DNA from: Pseudomonadota bacterium
GTDB taxonomy: Bacteria > Pseudomonadota > Alphaproteobacteria > Acetobacterales > Acetobacteraceae
Direction: 5' to 3'
DNA length: 64,000 bases
Assembly (NCBI GenBank): GCA_021809435.1
Contig: JAKBAD010000001.1
Location: 620,001 to 684,000, forward strand
Shown: positions 31,906 to 42,071 of the stretch, piece after piece
Numbering within the stretch: position 1 is the stretch's first letter
Layout: each line of letters begins with the position of its first letter
The notes under the pieces: generated by a model
Told to the model about the DNA's origin: nothing
What the model saw: the letters and a program-made list of their open reading frames with translations, nothing else
The model's database searches: none
Made by a program: the position numbers and the translations under genes

Positions 31906-32772
31906 TCATCGCACGATGATCTGCGGATCGGCGATGCCAAGCCCGAGCACCTGGGAGAGGGCGGAATCGGCGTCCTCGACCGAATGATAGGGGCCGATGC
32001 TGACCGCCCAGAGCGTGCGGTCACCGCCAAAAACCGGCACCACCCGCGCGGGCATGCCGTAAATGCGCGCCATGGTGCGGTAGGCGTCGGCCTCGGTGCC
32101 AAAGCCCGGCACCTGCACCCAGAGCGGACCAGGGCTCGGCGCCACGCTGCCCACCACGCCCGAGAGGGTGACATCAGCGCTCCCCAGCCCCTGGTTGGCG
32201 GCGGCCGCCGGGCCGATGGACTGCGCCACCCCCGCCCCGCCCGCACCAGGCGGCGCCAGCGTTTGCGCCGTGATACCCGCCACCGGTGCCGCCGTGACCT
32301 TGGGGCCGGCGCCGAGATTGCCGGCGAGCGTGGCGCTCCGGCCGCTATCGAGCTTGACCTCGACCTCGACGATGCCGCCGGACGGGAAGCCCAGCAGCTC
32401 GGCCACACGGGGGGTGACCTCGAGGATACGGCCCGGATTGGCGGGGCCACGGTCATTCACCCGCACATCGAGCGTGCGGCCATTGACCAGGTTGGTGATT
32501 GTGACGATGCACGGCAGTTGCAGAACCGGCGAAGCCGCGGCCAGGGCGTTGGCGCTGTAGGGCTCATTGTCGGTGGTGAAGCCGGGCGCGCCATGGCCAT
32601 AGACGGTGGCGAGGCCGGTGACGTCGTAAGACGGAAACGCGCGCGGATAGAGCCACTCGCCCCCCACCTGATAGGGATTGCCGACGGTGAAGGTCACCGG
32701 CCCCGGCGGCGGGCCGCGAAAGGTGCAGCTGGCGAGGATGGCGAACAGGCCGAGAATGAAGCGGTTGATCAT
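31906..32772 (-). CDS. rlpA: RlpA-family septal ring lytic transglycosylase with SPOR-like C-terminus
   Basis: Lipobox-like LASC; LATVYGHGAPGFTTDNEPY, VNDRGPANPGRILEVTPRVAELLGF; C-terminal SPOR-like region. Confidence 0.9.
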   Translation of the reverse strand: MINRFILGLFAILASCTFRGPPPGPVTFTVGNPYQVGGEWLYPRAFPSYDVTGLATVYGHGAPGFTTDNEPYSANALAAASPVLQLPCIVTITNLVNGRTLDVRVNDRGPANPGRILEVTPRVAELLGFPSGGIVEVEVKLDSGRSATLAGNLGAGPKVTAAPVAGITAQTLAPPGAGGAGVAQSIGPAAAANQGLGSADVTLSGVVGSVAPSPGPLWVQVPGFGTEADAYRTMARIYGMPARVVPVFGGDRTLWAVSIGPYHSVEDADSALSQVLGLGIADPQIIVR

Positions 32773-33731
32773 GCGGAAAGCACCGTGCGGCCCAGCGCGC
32801 CAACGGCGAGGGCATAAAAATCGGAGGGGTTGTAGCGCCGGATGGCGTTGAAATTGGCATAGACCAAAAAGGCCTCGCCGCCTGGACCGTCGGGCAGCAG
32901 CAGGGCGCAGGGCGTGGCGGGGCCGACATTGGCCGCGCCGGGCAAGCGCTGCACGCCCGCCGCGAGCCACCACGATAAAGGCTGAACATTGCCCCGCCCG
33001 GTTTGCGCGGGCGCGATGGAGGCTGGCGCCAGCACCGGCTCGGAGGAAGGTTCGCCCGGCCGCCAGCCGGCTTTGGCCAGATAATTGGCCATGGAGGCCA
33101 GGCTATCAGCGGCGGAGTGCCAGATGTCGGGCGCGTGGGCGCCGGAAAAGGACACGGCCGTGGAGAGATAGACGCTGGGCATGAATTGCGGCTGGCCCAT
33201 GGCGCCCGCGTATGAACCCAGCAGACGCGAAGCCGGCGCGTCGCCTCTGGCGATGATACGCAGCGCGCAAACGGCTTCGTTGGTGAAATAGGGGCTTTGC
33301 CGGTCCCAGGCGAGGGTGGCCAGCGCATCGATGACGCCGAAATGGCCCTGGCTGGCGCCGAAATTGGTCTCGACCCCCCAGATGCCCAGCAGCGGCTCGG
33401 CCGAAACGCCGAAGCGGCTGGTGATGGCGGCCAGCAGCGACCGCACGGCGGCCGCCTTGCGCACACCGCCATCGATGCGCGGGGCGGTGAGGATGCGGGC
33501 GGAATAATCGGCCCAGCTCATGGTGAACTCGGCCTGGTGATGGTCGAGATGCAAAATTTTGGCGTTGGGGCGCAGATGCCGCGTGGCGGCGCGCACCACA
33601 GGGGCGGGAATACCCGCCGCCAGCGCGCGGGCGCGCAGATGCGCGACATAGGCCGCGAAGCTCTCGGCCCGCGCCGCACGGGGCAAGGCCAGCGCGGCGG
33701 ACAGGCCCGCCAGGAGAATTCGACGCTTCAT
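32769..33731 (-). CDS. Lytic murein transglycosylase (MltB/SLT_2 family)
   Basis: GIWGVETNFGASQGHFGVIDALATLAWD, LGSYAGAMGQPQFMPSVYL, DIWHSAADSLASMANYL. Confidence 0.93.
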   Translation of the reverse strand: MKRRILLAGLSAALALPRAARAESFAAYVAHLRARALAAGIPAPVVRAATRHLRPNAKILHLDHHQAEFTMSWADYSARILTAPRIDGGVRKAAAVRSLLAAITSRFGVSAEPLLGIWGVETNFGASQGHFGVIDALATLAWDRQSPYFTNEAVCALRIIARGDAPASRLLGSYAGAMGQPQFMPSVYLSTAVSFSGAHAPDIWHSAADSLASMANYLAKAGWRPGEPSSEPVLAPASIAPAQTGRGNVQPLSWWLAAGVQRLPGAANVGPATPCALLLPDGPGGEAFLVYANFNAIRRYNPSDFYALAVGALGRTVLSA

Positions 33732-33847
33732 GACCCCGCTTGTGCCATGGCGTGGCGCCGCGCCGCAACAGAGCCCGCGCAAAACCGGGGCATACGACAA
33801 GAGTTTCATCTTGTGAGGTCACGCGCAGGGCCAATATAGTGCGGCGC

Positions 33848-34303
33848 ATGAGTTTTTGGCGCGAAAAATCGCTCGACGAGATGAGCAAGGCTGAATGGGA
33901 ATCGCTTTGCGATGGCTGCGGACGCTGCTGCCTGCACAAATTGCGCGACGATGACACGGGCGAGCTGGATTTTACCAATGTCGCCTGCCGGCTGCTTAAC
34001 ACGCAAACCGCGCAATGCCGCAATTATAAGGACCGGCGCAAATTCGTGCCCGACTGCGTGCAGCTCACCCCGGCGAAACTGCGCAAGATCGACTGGCTGC
34101 CGCCATCTTGCGCTTACCGGCTGGTGGCCGAGGGTAAGGATCTTCCGCCCTGGCATCCGCTGCGCTCGGGCACCACGGAAAGCGTGATCGCGGCGGGGGC
34201 GTCGGTCGCGGGGCGGTGCATTGATGAACGCGAGGCCGGGCCGCTCGAGCATCATATCGTCGAGTGGCCGGGCAAGCGCCCGCGTAAAGCCCGCGCGCCA
34301 TGA
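33848..34303 (+). CDS. YcgN-like UPF0260 family Cys-rich protein
   Basis: [59 protein letters not shown]. Confidence 0.9.
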   Translation: MSFWREKSLDEMSKAEWESLCDGCGRCCLHKLRDDDTGELDFTNVACRLLNTQTAQCRNYKDRRKFVPDCVQLTPAKLRKIDWLPPSCAYRLVAEGKDLPPWHPLRSGTTESVIAAGASVAGRCIDEREAGPLEHHIVEWPGKRPRKARAP

Positions 34304-35007
34304 CCACCCCGCCGCCCGGCGCCGAGCTGATCGCGGTGGCCGGCGCGCTGACCCCGGTGACGTTTAAGCGCTCGGCACGCGCCAAGCGGATTTCGCTCAG
34401 GCTCGATACGGCGCGCAACGGCGTGCTGATTACCCTGCCCGAGCGTGCCACGCGCCGGGCCGGGCTGGCGCTGTTGCAGGCCCATGAGGGCTGGGTGGCC
34501 GAGAAGCTGGCCGCCCTGCCCCGGGCGCTCAAGCTGGAAGCCGGCGCGCATGTGCCCGTACAGGGGGTGGCGCATCTCATCACCCCAGCGCCTGGCGCGC
34601 GGGGGGGCGCGTGGCTCGAGGACGGTGCCATCATGGTCACGGGCGAGGCGGCGTTTCTGTCCCGGCGCGTGGCTGATTGCCTGAAGCGCCTGGCCCGCCA
34701 GGAGCTGACCGCGCGCGCCGCCGCCAAAGCCCAGCTGGCCGGGCTGAAACCCAAAACCGTGCGGATCAAGGATACGCGCACGCGCTGGGGCTCCTGCGCG
34801 CCCGATGGCACGCTGGCTTTTTGCTGGCGGCTGATTTGCGCGCCGGGCTTTGTGCAGGATTATGTGGTGGCCCATGAGGTGGCGCATTTGGGCCATATGA
34901 ACCACTCGCCCGCCTTTTGGGCGCTCACCGAGACACTCACCCCTCACCGCGCTCAGGCGACGCGCTGGCTGACCGATAATGGGCTGGAACTCTTGAGAAT
35001 TGGCTAG
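34300..35007 (+). CDS. YgjP-like M48-type metallopeptidase domain protein
   Basis: [38 protein letters not shown]. Confidence 0.9.
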   Translation: MTTPPPGAELIAVAGALTPVTFKRSARAKRISLRLDTARNGVLITLPERATRRAGLALLQAHEGWVAEKLAALPRALKLEAGAHVPVQGVAHLITPAPGARGGAWLEDGAIMVTGEAAFLSRRVADCLKRLARQELTARAAAKAQLAGLKPKTVRIKDTRTRWGSCAPDGTLAFCWRLICAPGFVQDYVVAHEVAHLGHMNHSPAFWALTETLTPHRAQATRWLTDNGLELLRIG

Positions 35008-35068
35008 GTCCAGCGCATCTTGAAAGCGAAGCCGGGCAGCGCCCGGCGCCTGACCAGGAGAGGCCGCC

Positions 35069-36079
35069 ATGAAAGCCGTTGCGTTCAAACGCTCCCGCCC
35101 GATCACCGATCCCGAGGCGCTCGAGGATATTGAACTCGATGTGCCCCTGCCCCGCCACCATGATTTACTGGTGGAGGTGAGGGCTGTGTCGGTGAATCCG
35201 GTGGATACCAAGCTGCGCCAGACCGAGGACCCGCTGAACGAGCCGCGCGTGCTGGGGTTTGACGCCGCCGGGGTGGTGAAGGCCATTGGCCCCGAGGTGC
35301 TGAATTTTGCCATCGGCGATGAGGTTTTTTATTGCGGCGCGCCCAACCGGCCGGGCTCGAACGCCGAATTCCAGCTCGTTGATGACCGGATTGTCGGGCA
35401 TAAGCCGAAAACGCTGAGCTTTGCCGAAGCCGCCTCGCTGCCGCTGACCGCCCTCACCGCCTGGGAGATGCTGTTCGAGCGTTTCCGGATTCCGCGCGAC
35501 CAGCCGGCCGAGGGCACGTTGCTGATTGTCGGCGGCGCGGGGGGCGTGGGGTCGATTGCCACGCAGCTGGCCGCCGAACTCACCGAGCTGACCGTGGTGG
35601 CCACCGCCTCGCGCCCCGAAACCCAGGAATGGTGCAAGCTGCTGGGCGCGCACCATGTGCTTGACCATAATGCCGAGCTGGCGCCGCAATTGCTGGAAAA
35701 AGGCCTGGCCGTGCCGGAATATATTTTCTGCACCACCCAGGCGCGCCTGCATTTCCGGCAGCTGGCCGAACTGGTGGCGCCCGAGGGGGCGATTGGGGTG
35801 ATTGAACCAGCCGCCGGGCCGTTTGACCTGGCGCCGCTGCTGCGTAAATCGGGCGCGCTGCATGGCGAATATGTGTTTGGCCGCGCCATGCGCCACGACC
35901 ACATGATGTCGGCGCAGCACCGCACGCTTGAAGCCATTGCCCATCTCATCGATTCGGGGCGGCTCAAGCCGACATATACCGAGCATTTCGGCACCATCAA
36001 CGCCGCCAATCTGAGGCGCGCGCACGCCGCCATCGAAGGCCTGCATGTGCGCGGCAAGATCGTGCTCGAAGGGTTTTGA
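35069..36079 (+). CDS. Zinc-type alcohol dehydrogenase-like / quinone oxidoreductase (MDR superfamily)
   Basis: VRAVSVNPVDTKLRQ, LGFDAAGVV, LLIVGGAGGVGSIATQLA. Confidence 0.9.
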   Translation: MKAVAFKRSRPITDPEALEDIELDVPLPRHHDLLVEVRAVSVNPVDTKLRQTEDPLNEPRVLGFDAAGVVKAIGPEVLNFAIGDEVFYCGAPNRPGSNAEFQLVDDRIVGHKPKTLSFAEAASLPLTALTAWEMLFERFRIPRDQPAEGTLLIVGGAGGVGSIATQLAAELTELTVVATASRPETQEWCKLLGAHHVLDHNAELAPQLLEKGLAVPEYIFCTTQARLHFRQLAELVAPEGAIGVIEPAAGPFDLAPLLRKSGALHGEYVFGRAMRHDHMMSAQHRTLEAIAHLIDSGRLKPTYTEHFGTINAANLRRAHAAIEGLHVRGKIVLEGF

Positions 36080-36093
36080 CCCCCCGCTCGGGC

Positions 36094-37104
36094 TCAGCCG
36101 ACCTGGAGCAGGCGGATGAGCCCGATGCTCAGGCCCAGCAACACCAGCAGCGACAGACACACCGCCGCCGTGACCCGCGGGCCAGCCTTGGAGACGGAAC
36201 GGACATCGACCCCCAACCCCAGCCCGGCCATGGAGACGGTGGTGAGCAGGCTGGCCAGCAGTTTGAGGGGCGCCAGCGCCAGCGCCGGCACCAGCCCCGC
36301 CGAGCGCGCGCCCAGCAGGGCCAAAAACCCGACAATGAACCAAGGCAGCATGGTTTTGAGCGGCGGCAGGCCGCGCACCTCGCCCTGCAGGCGCGCGGCG
36401 CCGATGGCCAGCACCGCCACCACCGGCCCCAGCATGAGCACACGCACCAGCTTGACCAGCGTGCCCACCTGATTGGCCAGGGCGCCAATGGGCAAGGTGG
36501 CGGCCAGAACCTGCGGCACGGCGTAAACCGTGAGCCCGGCCAGGGTGCCGTATTGGCGCATATCAAACCCCAGCGGCGCGGCCAGCAGCGGCAAGGCCAG
36601 CACCTCGACCACCCCCAGCACGGCCGTGAAGGCGATGGAGGAGGCGATATCATCGGCCTCGGCGCCGATGACCGGGGCCACCGCGGCGATGGCAGAATTG
36701 CCGCAAATGGAATTACCGCACGCCACCAGCAGCGCCAGACGCGGCTGCAGCCGCAGCCCCCGGCCGATGACGTAGCTGAGCGCGATGGACAGAGCCACCG
36801 CGCCCGCAATGCCCAGCAGCGCCTTACCGCCCAGCCCCATGACCGTGCCCGCGCTCACCGAGGCGCCCAGCAGCACCACCGCCACCTCGAGTAATTGCTT
36901 GGCGGAAAAGGCGATGCCGGGGCGCCAGGTGGGGCTTGGGGTCCACACCGCGCGGACCACCAAGCCCAGCAAAATGGCCAGCACCAGCGGCTCAAGCCAA
37001 GTGCCGCCGAGCAAAGCCCGCTCGGCCCCGGCAAGCAGCGTGGCCGCCGCGGTAACCACCAGACAAAGCGCGAGACCAGGAAAAATTCTTTTAAGCCTAA
37101 GCAT
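36094..37104 (-). CDS. YeiH-family putative sulfate exporter
   Basis: VAVVLLGASVSAG, ACGNSICGNSAIAAVAPVIGA, FIVGFLAL; multi-TM. Confidence 0.88.
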   Translation of the reverse strand: MLRLKRIFPGLALCLVVTAAATLLAGAERALLGGTWLEPLVLAILLGLVVRAVWTPSPTWRPGIAFSAKQLLEVAVVLLGASVSAGTVMGLGGKALLGIAGAVALSIALSYVIGRGLRLQPRLALLVACGNSICGNSAIAAVAPVIGAEADDIASSIAFTAVLGVVEVLALPLLAAPLGFDMRQYGTLAGLTVYAVPQVLAATLPIGALANQVGTLVKLVRVLMLGPVVAVLAIGAARLQGEVRGLPPLKTMLPWFIVGFLALLGARSAGLVPALALAPLKLLASLLTTVSMAGLGLGVDVRSVSKAGPRVTAAVCLSLLVLLGLSIGLIRLLQVG

Positions 37105-37314
37105 CGGCACGGGATAATTTGCCACGCTCAATATTAACAACAGAATATTTAACTTAAACCGTTCGATAATTTCTATGAATTGAGTGACAGCACGACGATG
37201 CGCTCCCGCATGATGCGGGAATGATGACACCAGGGCGAAGCCGTGGCGGTGCCAAACCCGGCATCCTGCCCCCCGGCCAGAGGTTGGTGGCCAGCCTCAA
37301 GAACGGGGGGGCAA

Positions 37315-37344
37315 CAAAAAAGCGCGGCCAGTGGCCGCGCTTTT
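37315..37344 (-). terminator. Terminator of the ompW-like gene
   Basis: Minus strand AGCGCGGCCA-C-TGGCCGCGCT-TTTTT. Confidence 0.85.
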
Positions 37345-37366
37345 CCGCAAGCTTGGGTAAGAAAGC

Positions 37367-38038
37367 TTAGAACTTGTAGCCGACGCCAACGCCGACCACG
37401 GTGGGGTCGAGCAGGGTCGAGCCGCGCACGGCGCCATGCAGCACGCGGGCGGCGGTGGGCAGGAACATCTGCTTGACATCCACATTCATCGACCAATTGC
37501 CAGACACGGGCACATCAAACCCGACATCGAGCGTGGGGCCAACGGCGGTACGCAGGCCGAGCTTGTCATCGACGCCGAGCAGCTGGCGGCTCGGGCTCAC
37601 GCCATAGAAGAACGCCACGGTCACGCCAACGCCGACATAGGGGCGCACAACGCCAACCTGGGCAAAGTGCCACTGGGCGGTGAGCGTGGGGGGCAGCACC
37701 CAGGCCGAACCGGCCGTGCCATGCAGACCGCCGCCATTCACGGTGATGGTATGACGGGTGGTTGCCGCGATCAGCTGCAGCGACAGATTCGGGGTCAGGA
37801 AGTAAGAGGCGTCCAGCTCAGGAGAGACGCCAACGGAAGCATGGATTTTAGCCCCCGGAATGCCCGTGAGATGGCTGTCGAAATTCTCGGGGATAACGCC
37901 GATGACGCTCAGATGCGCAAGGATGTCGCCAGCCTGGTAGCCGGTCGGGCCGGTCAGAAGATTCTGAGCGAGCGCCGGGGTATAGGCGGTAGCGGCCATC
38001 AGCGCGGCGGCAGCGACCATACGGAACGTGGACTTCAT
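37367..38038 (-). CDS. OmpW-family outer membrane protein
   Basis: Signal peptide MKSTFRMVAAAALMAATAYTPALAQ; LPPTLTAQWHF, RPYVGVGV, C-terminal GVGVGYKF. Confidence 0.88.
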   Translation of the reverse strand: MKSTFRMVAAAALMAATAYTPALAQNLLTGPTGYQAGDILAHLSVIGVIPENFDSHLTGIPGAKIHASVGVSPELDASYFLTPNLSLQLIAATTRHTITVNGGGLHGTAGSAWVLPPTLTAQWHFAQVGVVRPYVGVGVTVAFFYGVSPSRQLLGVDDKLGLRTAVGPTLDVGFDVPVSGNWSMNVDVKQMFLPTAARVLHGAVRGSTLLDPTVVGVGVGYKF

Positions 38039-38211
38039 TTTAAGGCTCCGATTGAGAGGTAACGACCTCCCGATAGGCGAGAGCGGGGCGCGGCCTCTTT
38101 GATCTGGAACAAATTTTGCAGCCGCGAAGGGAAAGAATGACGTTAAGGTGAAATCGAAACGGAACTGTGGCAAATTTACACACCCCCACCCTGGCTCACA
38201 TCACGCGCCGC

Positions 38212-38317
38212 TAGAGCGACATCCAATCAAATGGAATCATTTGATTGGATAAAGTTGCTCGCTTAAACAAAGCGTTAGAGCATTTTTCATGAACCCATGT
38301 GAATGGAAAATGCTCTA
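38212..38317. repeat. Composite dispersed palindromic repeat, copy 2 (two hairpins)
   Basis: TAGAGCGACATCCAATCAAATGGAATCATTTGATTGGATAAAGTTGCTCGCTTAAACAAAGCGTTAGAGCATTTTTCATGAACCCATGTGAATGGAAAATGCTCTA. Confidence 0.92.
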
Positions 38318-38322
38318 GCCCC

Positions 38323-38355
38323 AAACAAAAACGGCCACCCGCTTGGGTGGCCGTT
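38323..38355 (-). terminator. Terminator of tolB
   Basis: Minus strand AACGGCCACCC-AAGC-GGGTGGCCGTT-TTTG. Confidence 0.88.
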
Positions 38356-38377
38356 CTTGTCAGCTTGGCTGGGGAGC

Positions 38378-39838
38378 TCAGGTCAGCAGCGGCCCCCAGG
38401 ACGGGTCGGAAGCGTAGGTGGGGGTTTGCACCTGGCGCTCGTTGAAGCCGTCAATGCCGATGGTGACGAGACGGGACTGCGTGCCATCCGCCGCCGGGCT
38501 TTGGCGGTAGAACATGACCACGCGGCCATTGGGACAGAAGGTCGCGCCCTCGACCAGCCACCCCTGCGAGAGGATGCGCTCGCCGGTGCCGTCGGGGTCC
38601 ATGACGCCGATGGTGAAACCGCCGACATCGGAACCCCAGAACGTGTAGGCGATGAGGTCGCCGCGCGGTGACCAGCAAGGTTCGGCGTAATGACCATTGC
38701 CATAGGAAATGCGCTTAACGCCCGAACCATCGGCGTTCATGACGAAGAGCTGCTGGCTGCCGTCGCGGTCGGAGTTGAAGACGATCTGCGAGCCGTCGGG
38801 CGAATAGCAGGGTGTGACGTTGATGGAGCTGTAATCGGTCAGCTCCTGCATGCCGCCGCCCGAGAGATTGACCTTGACGATGGCCGCCCCGCCCTGGCGC
38901 GAGACCGACATCAGCAGCGAATTGCCATCCGGGCTGAAGCGCGGGCCGATGGTCATTTCGCCAAATGAGCCGATCTGGCGGATCGAGCCGCTTTGCAGGT
39001 CGAACAGATAGACGCGCGGATTGCCGCCGCCCTCGAACATCACGAAGGCGAGCTGCTGGCGGCTCGGGTTATATTCCGGGGTCACCGCCATGTTGGTGCC
39101 GTCGGTCAGGAACTGGTTGTTGTAGCCGTCATAATCCATGATGGCGAGGCGGCGGATCGGGCTGGTCTGGGTGCCCGACTCGGAGATATAGGCCACGCGC
39201 GTGTCGAAATAGCCCTTATCGCCGATCATCTGCTGGTACACCGCGTCGGCGATGATGTGCGAGATGCGCCGCCAATTATCGGCCGAGGTGGTGAAGGCGG
39301 TGCCTTGCAACTGGCTCTGCTGCTGCACGCTCCACAGCCGGAACTCGACGCGGAGCTGCCCGCCGCCGGCATCCGAGACATCGCCCGTGACCAGGCCCTG
39401 CGCGCCCAGAATGGACCAGTTCTGCCAGACCGGCGTGCCGTTATTGATGGAGTTGGGCATGAAGCTATTGGGGTCGATGGACCGAAACAGCCCGGAATGG
39501 TCGAGATCGTCCGAGATCACACCGGTGATCTGGGCGCCCACGCCCTGGGTGTCGAACGGCGCCACGGCGATGGGGATGGGAGCGTTTTGGGCCCCCGAGA
39601 CATTGATGGGCGCATTGCTGCCCGCGGGTGCGCCACCGGGGGCGGCGGGCGGCGCGGTGGGCGCGGGGGCCGCGCTGTCGCCGCCGCCCAGCAGGCTTTG
39701 GGCAAAGGCCGGGGCGCCGATGAGCGTGGCGCCGCCACCCCCCAGCAGCCGCCGGCGCGTGGTGGGGGAAAAGCGCGCGAGGCCGGGCAGCAGCCGGTGC
39801 ACGTGCAGCAAATGGGGGGGCAGGATCGATTGCGGCAT
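38378..39838 (-). CDS. tolB: Tol-Pal system beta-propeller protein TolB
   Basis: Repeated SPDG..l.f.SdRdGs.qlfvmnaDGsg propeller blades; YLFDLQSGSIRQIG; next to tolA. Confidence 0.95.
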   Translation of the reverse strand: MPQSILPPHLLHVHRLLPGLARFSPTTRRRLLGGGGATLIGAPAFAQSLLGGGDSAAPAPTAPPAAPGGAPAGSNAPINVSGAQNAPIPIAVAPFDTQGVGAQITGVISDDLDHSGLFRSIDPNSFMPNSINNGTPVWQNWSILGAQGLVTGDVSDAGGGQLRVEFRLWSVQQQSQLQGTAFTTSADNWRRISHIIADAVYQQMIGDKGYFDTRVAYISESGTQTSPIRRLAIMDYDGYNNQFLTDGTNMAVTPEYNPSRQQLAFVMFEGGGNPRVYLFDLQSGSIRQIGSFGEMTIGPRFSPDGNSLLMSVSRQGGAAIVKVNLSGGGMQELTDYSSINVTPCYSPDGSQIVFNSDRDGSQQLFVMNADGSGVKRISYGNGHYAEPCWSPRGDLIAYTFWGSDVGGFTIGVMDPDGTGERILSQGWLVEGATFCPNGRVVMFYRQSPAADGTQSRLVTIGIDGFNERQVQTPTYASDPSWGPLLT

Positions 39839-39848
39839 CACTAACCTC

Positions 39849-40799
39849 TCACGGCGTGAAGTTGAACAGGAAGGTCTGGTTTTGGCCCAACATGTTGGAG
39901 GGCAGAGGCAGGGTCGCGCACTGGTAATCCTCGACCGCGGCAATGGCGCGCTGCGTGAAGGCGAAATATTCGGGGTCTGACATATCACCGCCGTTATTTT
40001 GCGGCGACACCTGGGCCATGCGCACCGTACCGGTGGGGTCGGTGGTGACCAGCAGCAGCACCGCATAATTCTGCACATTCTGGGCGCCGGCGTCGATCGT
40101 CCAGCACCGGCGCACCCAGGCGCCGATGGCGTTGCGGTCGGCTTCCGACAGGCCGGAATTGGCGGTCGAGTTGGGGCTGCCGCCGGCATCGGGCGCGCCG
40201 CCGGCGTCGGGGTTGTAATGCGCGGTCGGCGGTTTGTCCTGCTTTTGCAGGGCCTGGAGCTTGAGCAGTGTGTTGAGCACGCTGGGGCTGAGCGGCGCGG
40301 GGGTTTTCACCTCGTGCTGCTGATGCATGGGCGACTTCATGGGCGCGGGCGGCTGCTTCACCGGCTTGGCTTTTTTGGGCGGCGTCACGCTGGTGCGCTT
40401 TTGCGGCGGCTGCGGGGGCGGCGGCGGCATGGGCGTGGGAATGGGCGTTTGGGTGGGCGGCGGCGGCGGCGCGGCGGGCGCGGGCGGCGTGGGGGTGGGT
40501 TTGGCGTCGGGCGCGGGCGGCGGCGGGGGCGGCGGCGGGGGCGGCGCCACCAGCGGCTGCGGCTTGGGCTGGTTGGTGGCGATCGGCCCCTGATGCACCT
40601 GGTCGAGCTTCATGTTCGCCGGCGTTTTGCCGGTGAGGTCTGAATGCTGGGGCACTTGCGGACCAACGAGGTCCACATCCACATCCTGGTCGGCCGAGGT
40701 GTTGAGCGGCTGCATGGGCAGGGCCACGATCGCCGCGATGATGATCGTGGCGTGAATCAGAGCCGAAATGGTCGCGCCGCGGCGCATGTCCCGGTCCAA
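39849..40799 (-). CDS. tolA: TolA/TonB-like energy transducer with proline-rich linker
   Basis: N-terminal TM anchor, long P-rich middle region, C-terminal RNAIGAWVRRCWTIDAGAQN domain; located between tolR and tolB. Confidence 0.85.
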   Translation of the reverse strand: MDRDMRRGATISALIHATIIIAAIVALPMQPLNTSADQDVDVDLVGPQVPQHSDLTGKTPANMKLDQVHQGPIATNQPKPQPLVAPPPPPPPPPPAPDAKPTPTPPAPAAPPPPPTQTPIPTPMPPPPPQPPQKRTSVTPPKKAKPVKQPPAPMKSPMHQQHEVKTPAPLSPSVLNTLLKLQALQKQDKPPTAHYNPDAGGAPDAGGSPNSTANSGLSEADRNAIGAWVRRCWTIDAGAQNVQNYAVLLLVTTDPTGTVRMAQVSPQNNGGDMSDPEYFAFTQRAIAAVEDYQCATLPLPSNMLGQNQTFLFNFTP

Positions 40800-40843
40800 C
40801 TTAAACTCCCCTTTCGCGGCTCACGTGAGCGCCCTTTCGCGGA

Positions 40844-41278
<435 letters not shown>

Positions 41279-42058
41279 TTATTTATGCTCCTCGGTCTGG
41301 CGCGAGAGAATGGCCGAGAACTCGGAGCTGAAGGCCTCGAGCCGGCCAGCGAAGCGCGTGAGGTCGGTGGAGATTTTGTTGTAAGCCAGCACCGAGGGAA
41401 TGGCCGCCACCAGGCCGAGCGCGGTGGCGAACAGCGCCTCGGCGATGCCGGGCGCAACCACCGAGAGATCGGTGTTATGCATGGCGGCAATGGCCGAGAA
41501 GGAGTGCATGATGCCCCACACCGTGCCGAACAGCCCGACAAACGGCGCCGTGGAACCGACCGAGGCCAGAAAGATCATGAACCGTTCCAGCCGGTCCATC
41601 TCGCGCATGATGGTGACGTTCATCGCCCGCTCGACGCGCTCACGCACGCTGGTTTTGGCGATTTCGGAGCCCGCGATGCGCGCGGTGCGCTTCCACTCGC
41701 TCATGGCGGCGCCAAACACGGCGGCCATGGGGGTGGCGGGATCGGCGCCTTCGCGCTCATACAGCACATCGAGGCTGCCACCCGACCAGAACTCATCCTC
41801 GAAGCTGTTGGCCTCGCGGTTGACGCGGCGCATGGTCAGGGTTTTTTCGATGATGATCGCCCACACCCACACCGAGGCGAGCAGCAGCACGATCATCACC
41901 AGCTTGACCACCACGTCGGCCTGCAGAAACAGGCCGAGCAGCGAAAGGTCAGCCGAAGGGGGCGCGATGCCCGACTGCGCCACCGCACCGGCGGCCGTGG
42001 TGGCCGCCTGATTTACCGCATCCGCGGCCGAGGCCGCCTGTGAAACCGAATCCTGCAA
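41279..42058 (-). CDS. tolQ: TolQ (MotA/TolQ/ExbB proton channel)
   Basis: FIGLFGTVWGIM-like motif PFVGLFGTVWGIMHSF, GIAEALFATALGLVAAIPSVLAYN. Confidence 0.96.
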   Translation of the reverse strand: MQDSVSQAASAADAVNQAATTAAGAVAQSGIAPPSADLSLLGLFLQADVVVKLVMIVLLLASVWVWAIIIEKTLTMRRVNREANSFEDEFWSGGSLDVLYEREGADPATPMAAVFGAAMSEWKRTARIAGSEIAKTSVRERVERAMNVTIMREMDRLERFMIFLASVGSTAPFVGLFGTVWGIMHSFSAIAAMHNTDLSVVAPGIAEALFATALGLVAAIPSVLAYNKISTDLTRFAGRLEAFSSEFSAILSRQTEEHK

Positions 42059-42071
42059 TGTCTTTCCCCAG

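Noticed and set aside
31860-32456. N-terminal extension of the tmk ORF
   Set aside because: Overlaps rlpA out of frame; the tmk domain starts at [14 protein letters not shown] (31859).
40430-40600. GGC/GGG-rich plus-strand stretch that looks like a microsatellite or glycine-rich protein (40327..40593)
   Set aside because: It is the reverse complement of the TolA proline-rich linker.
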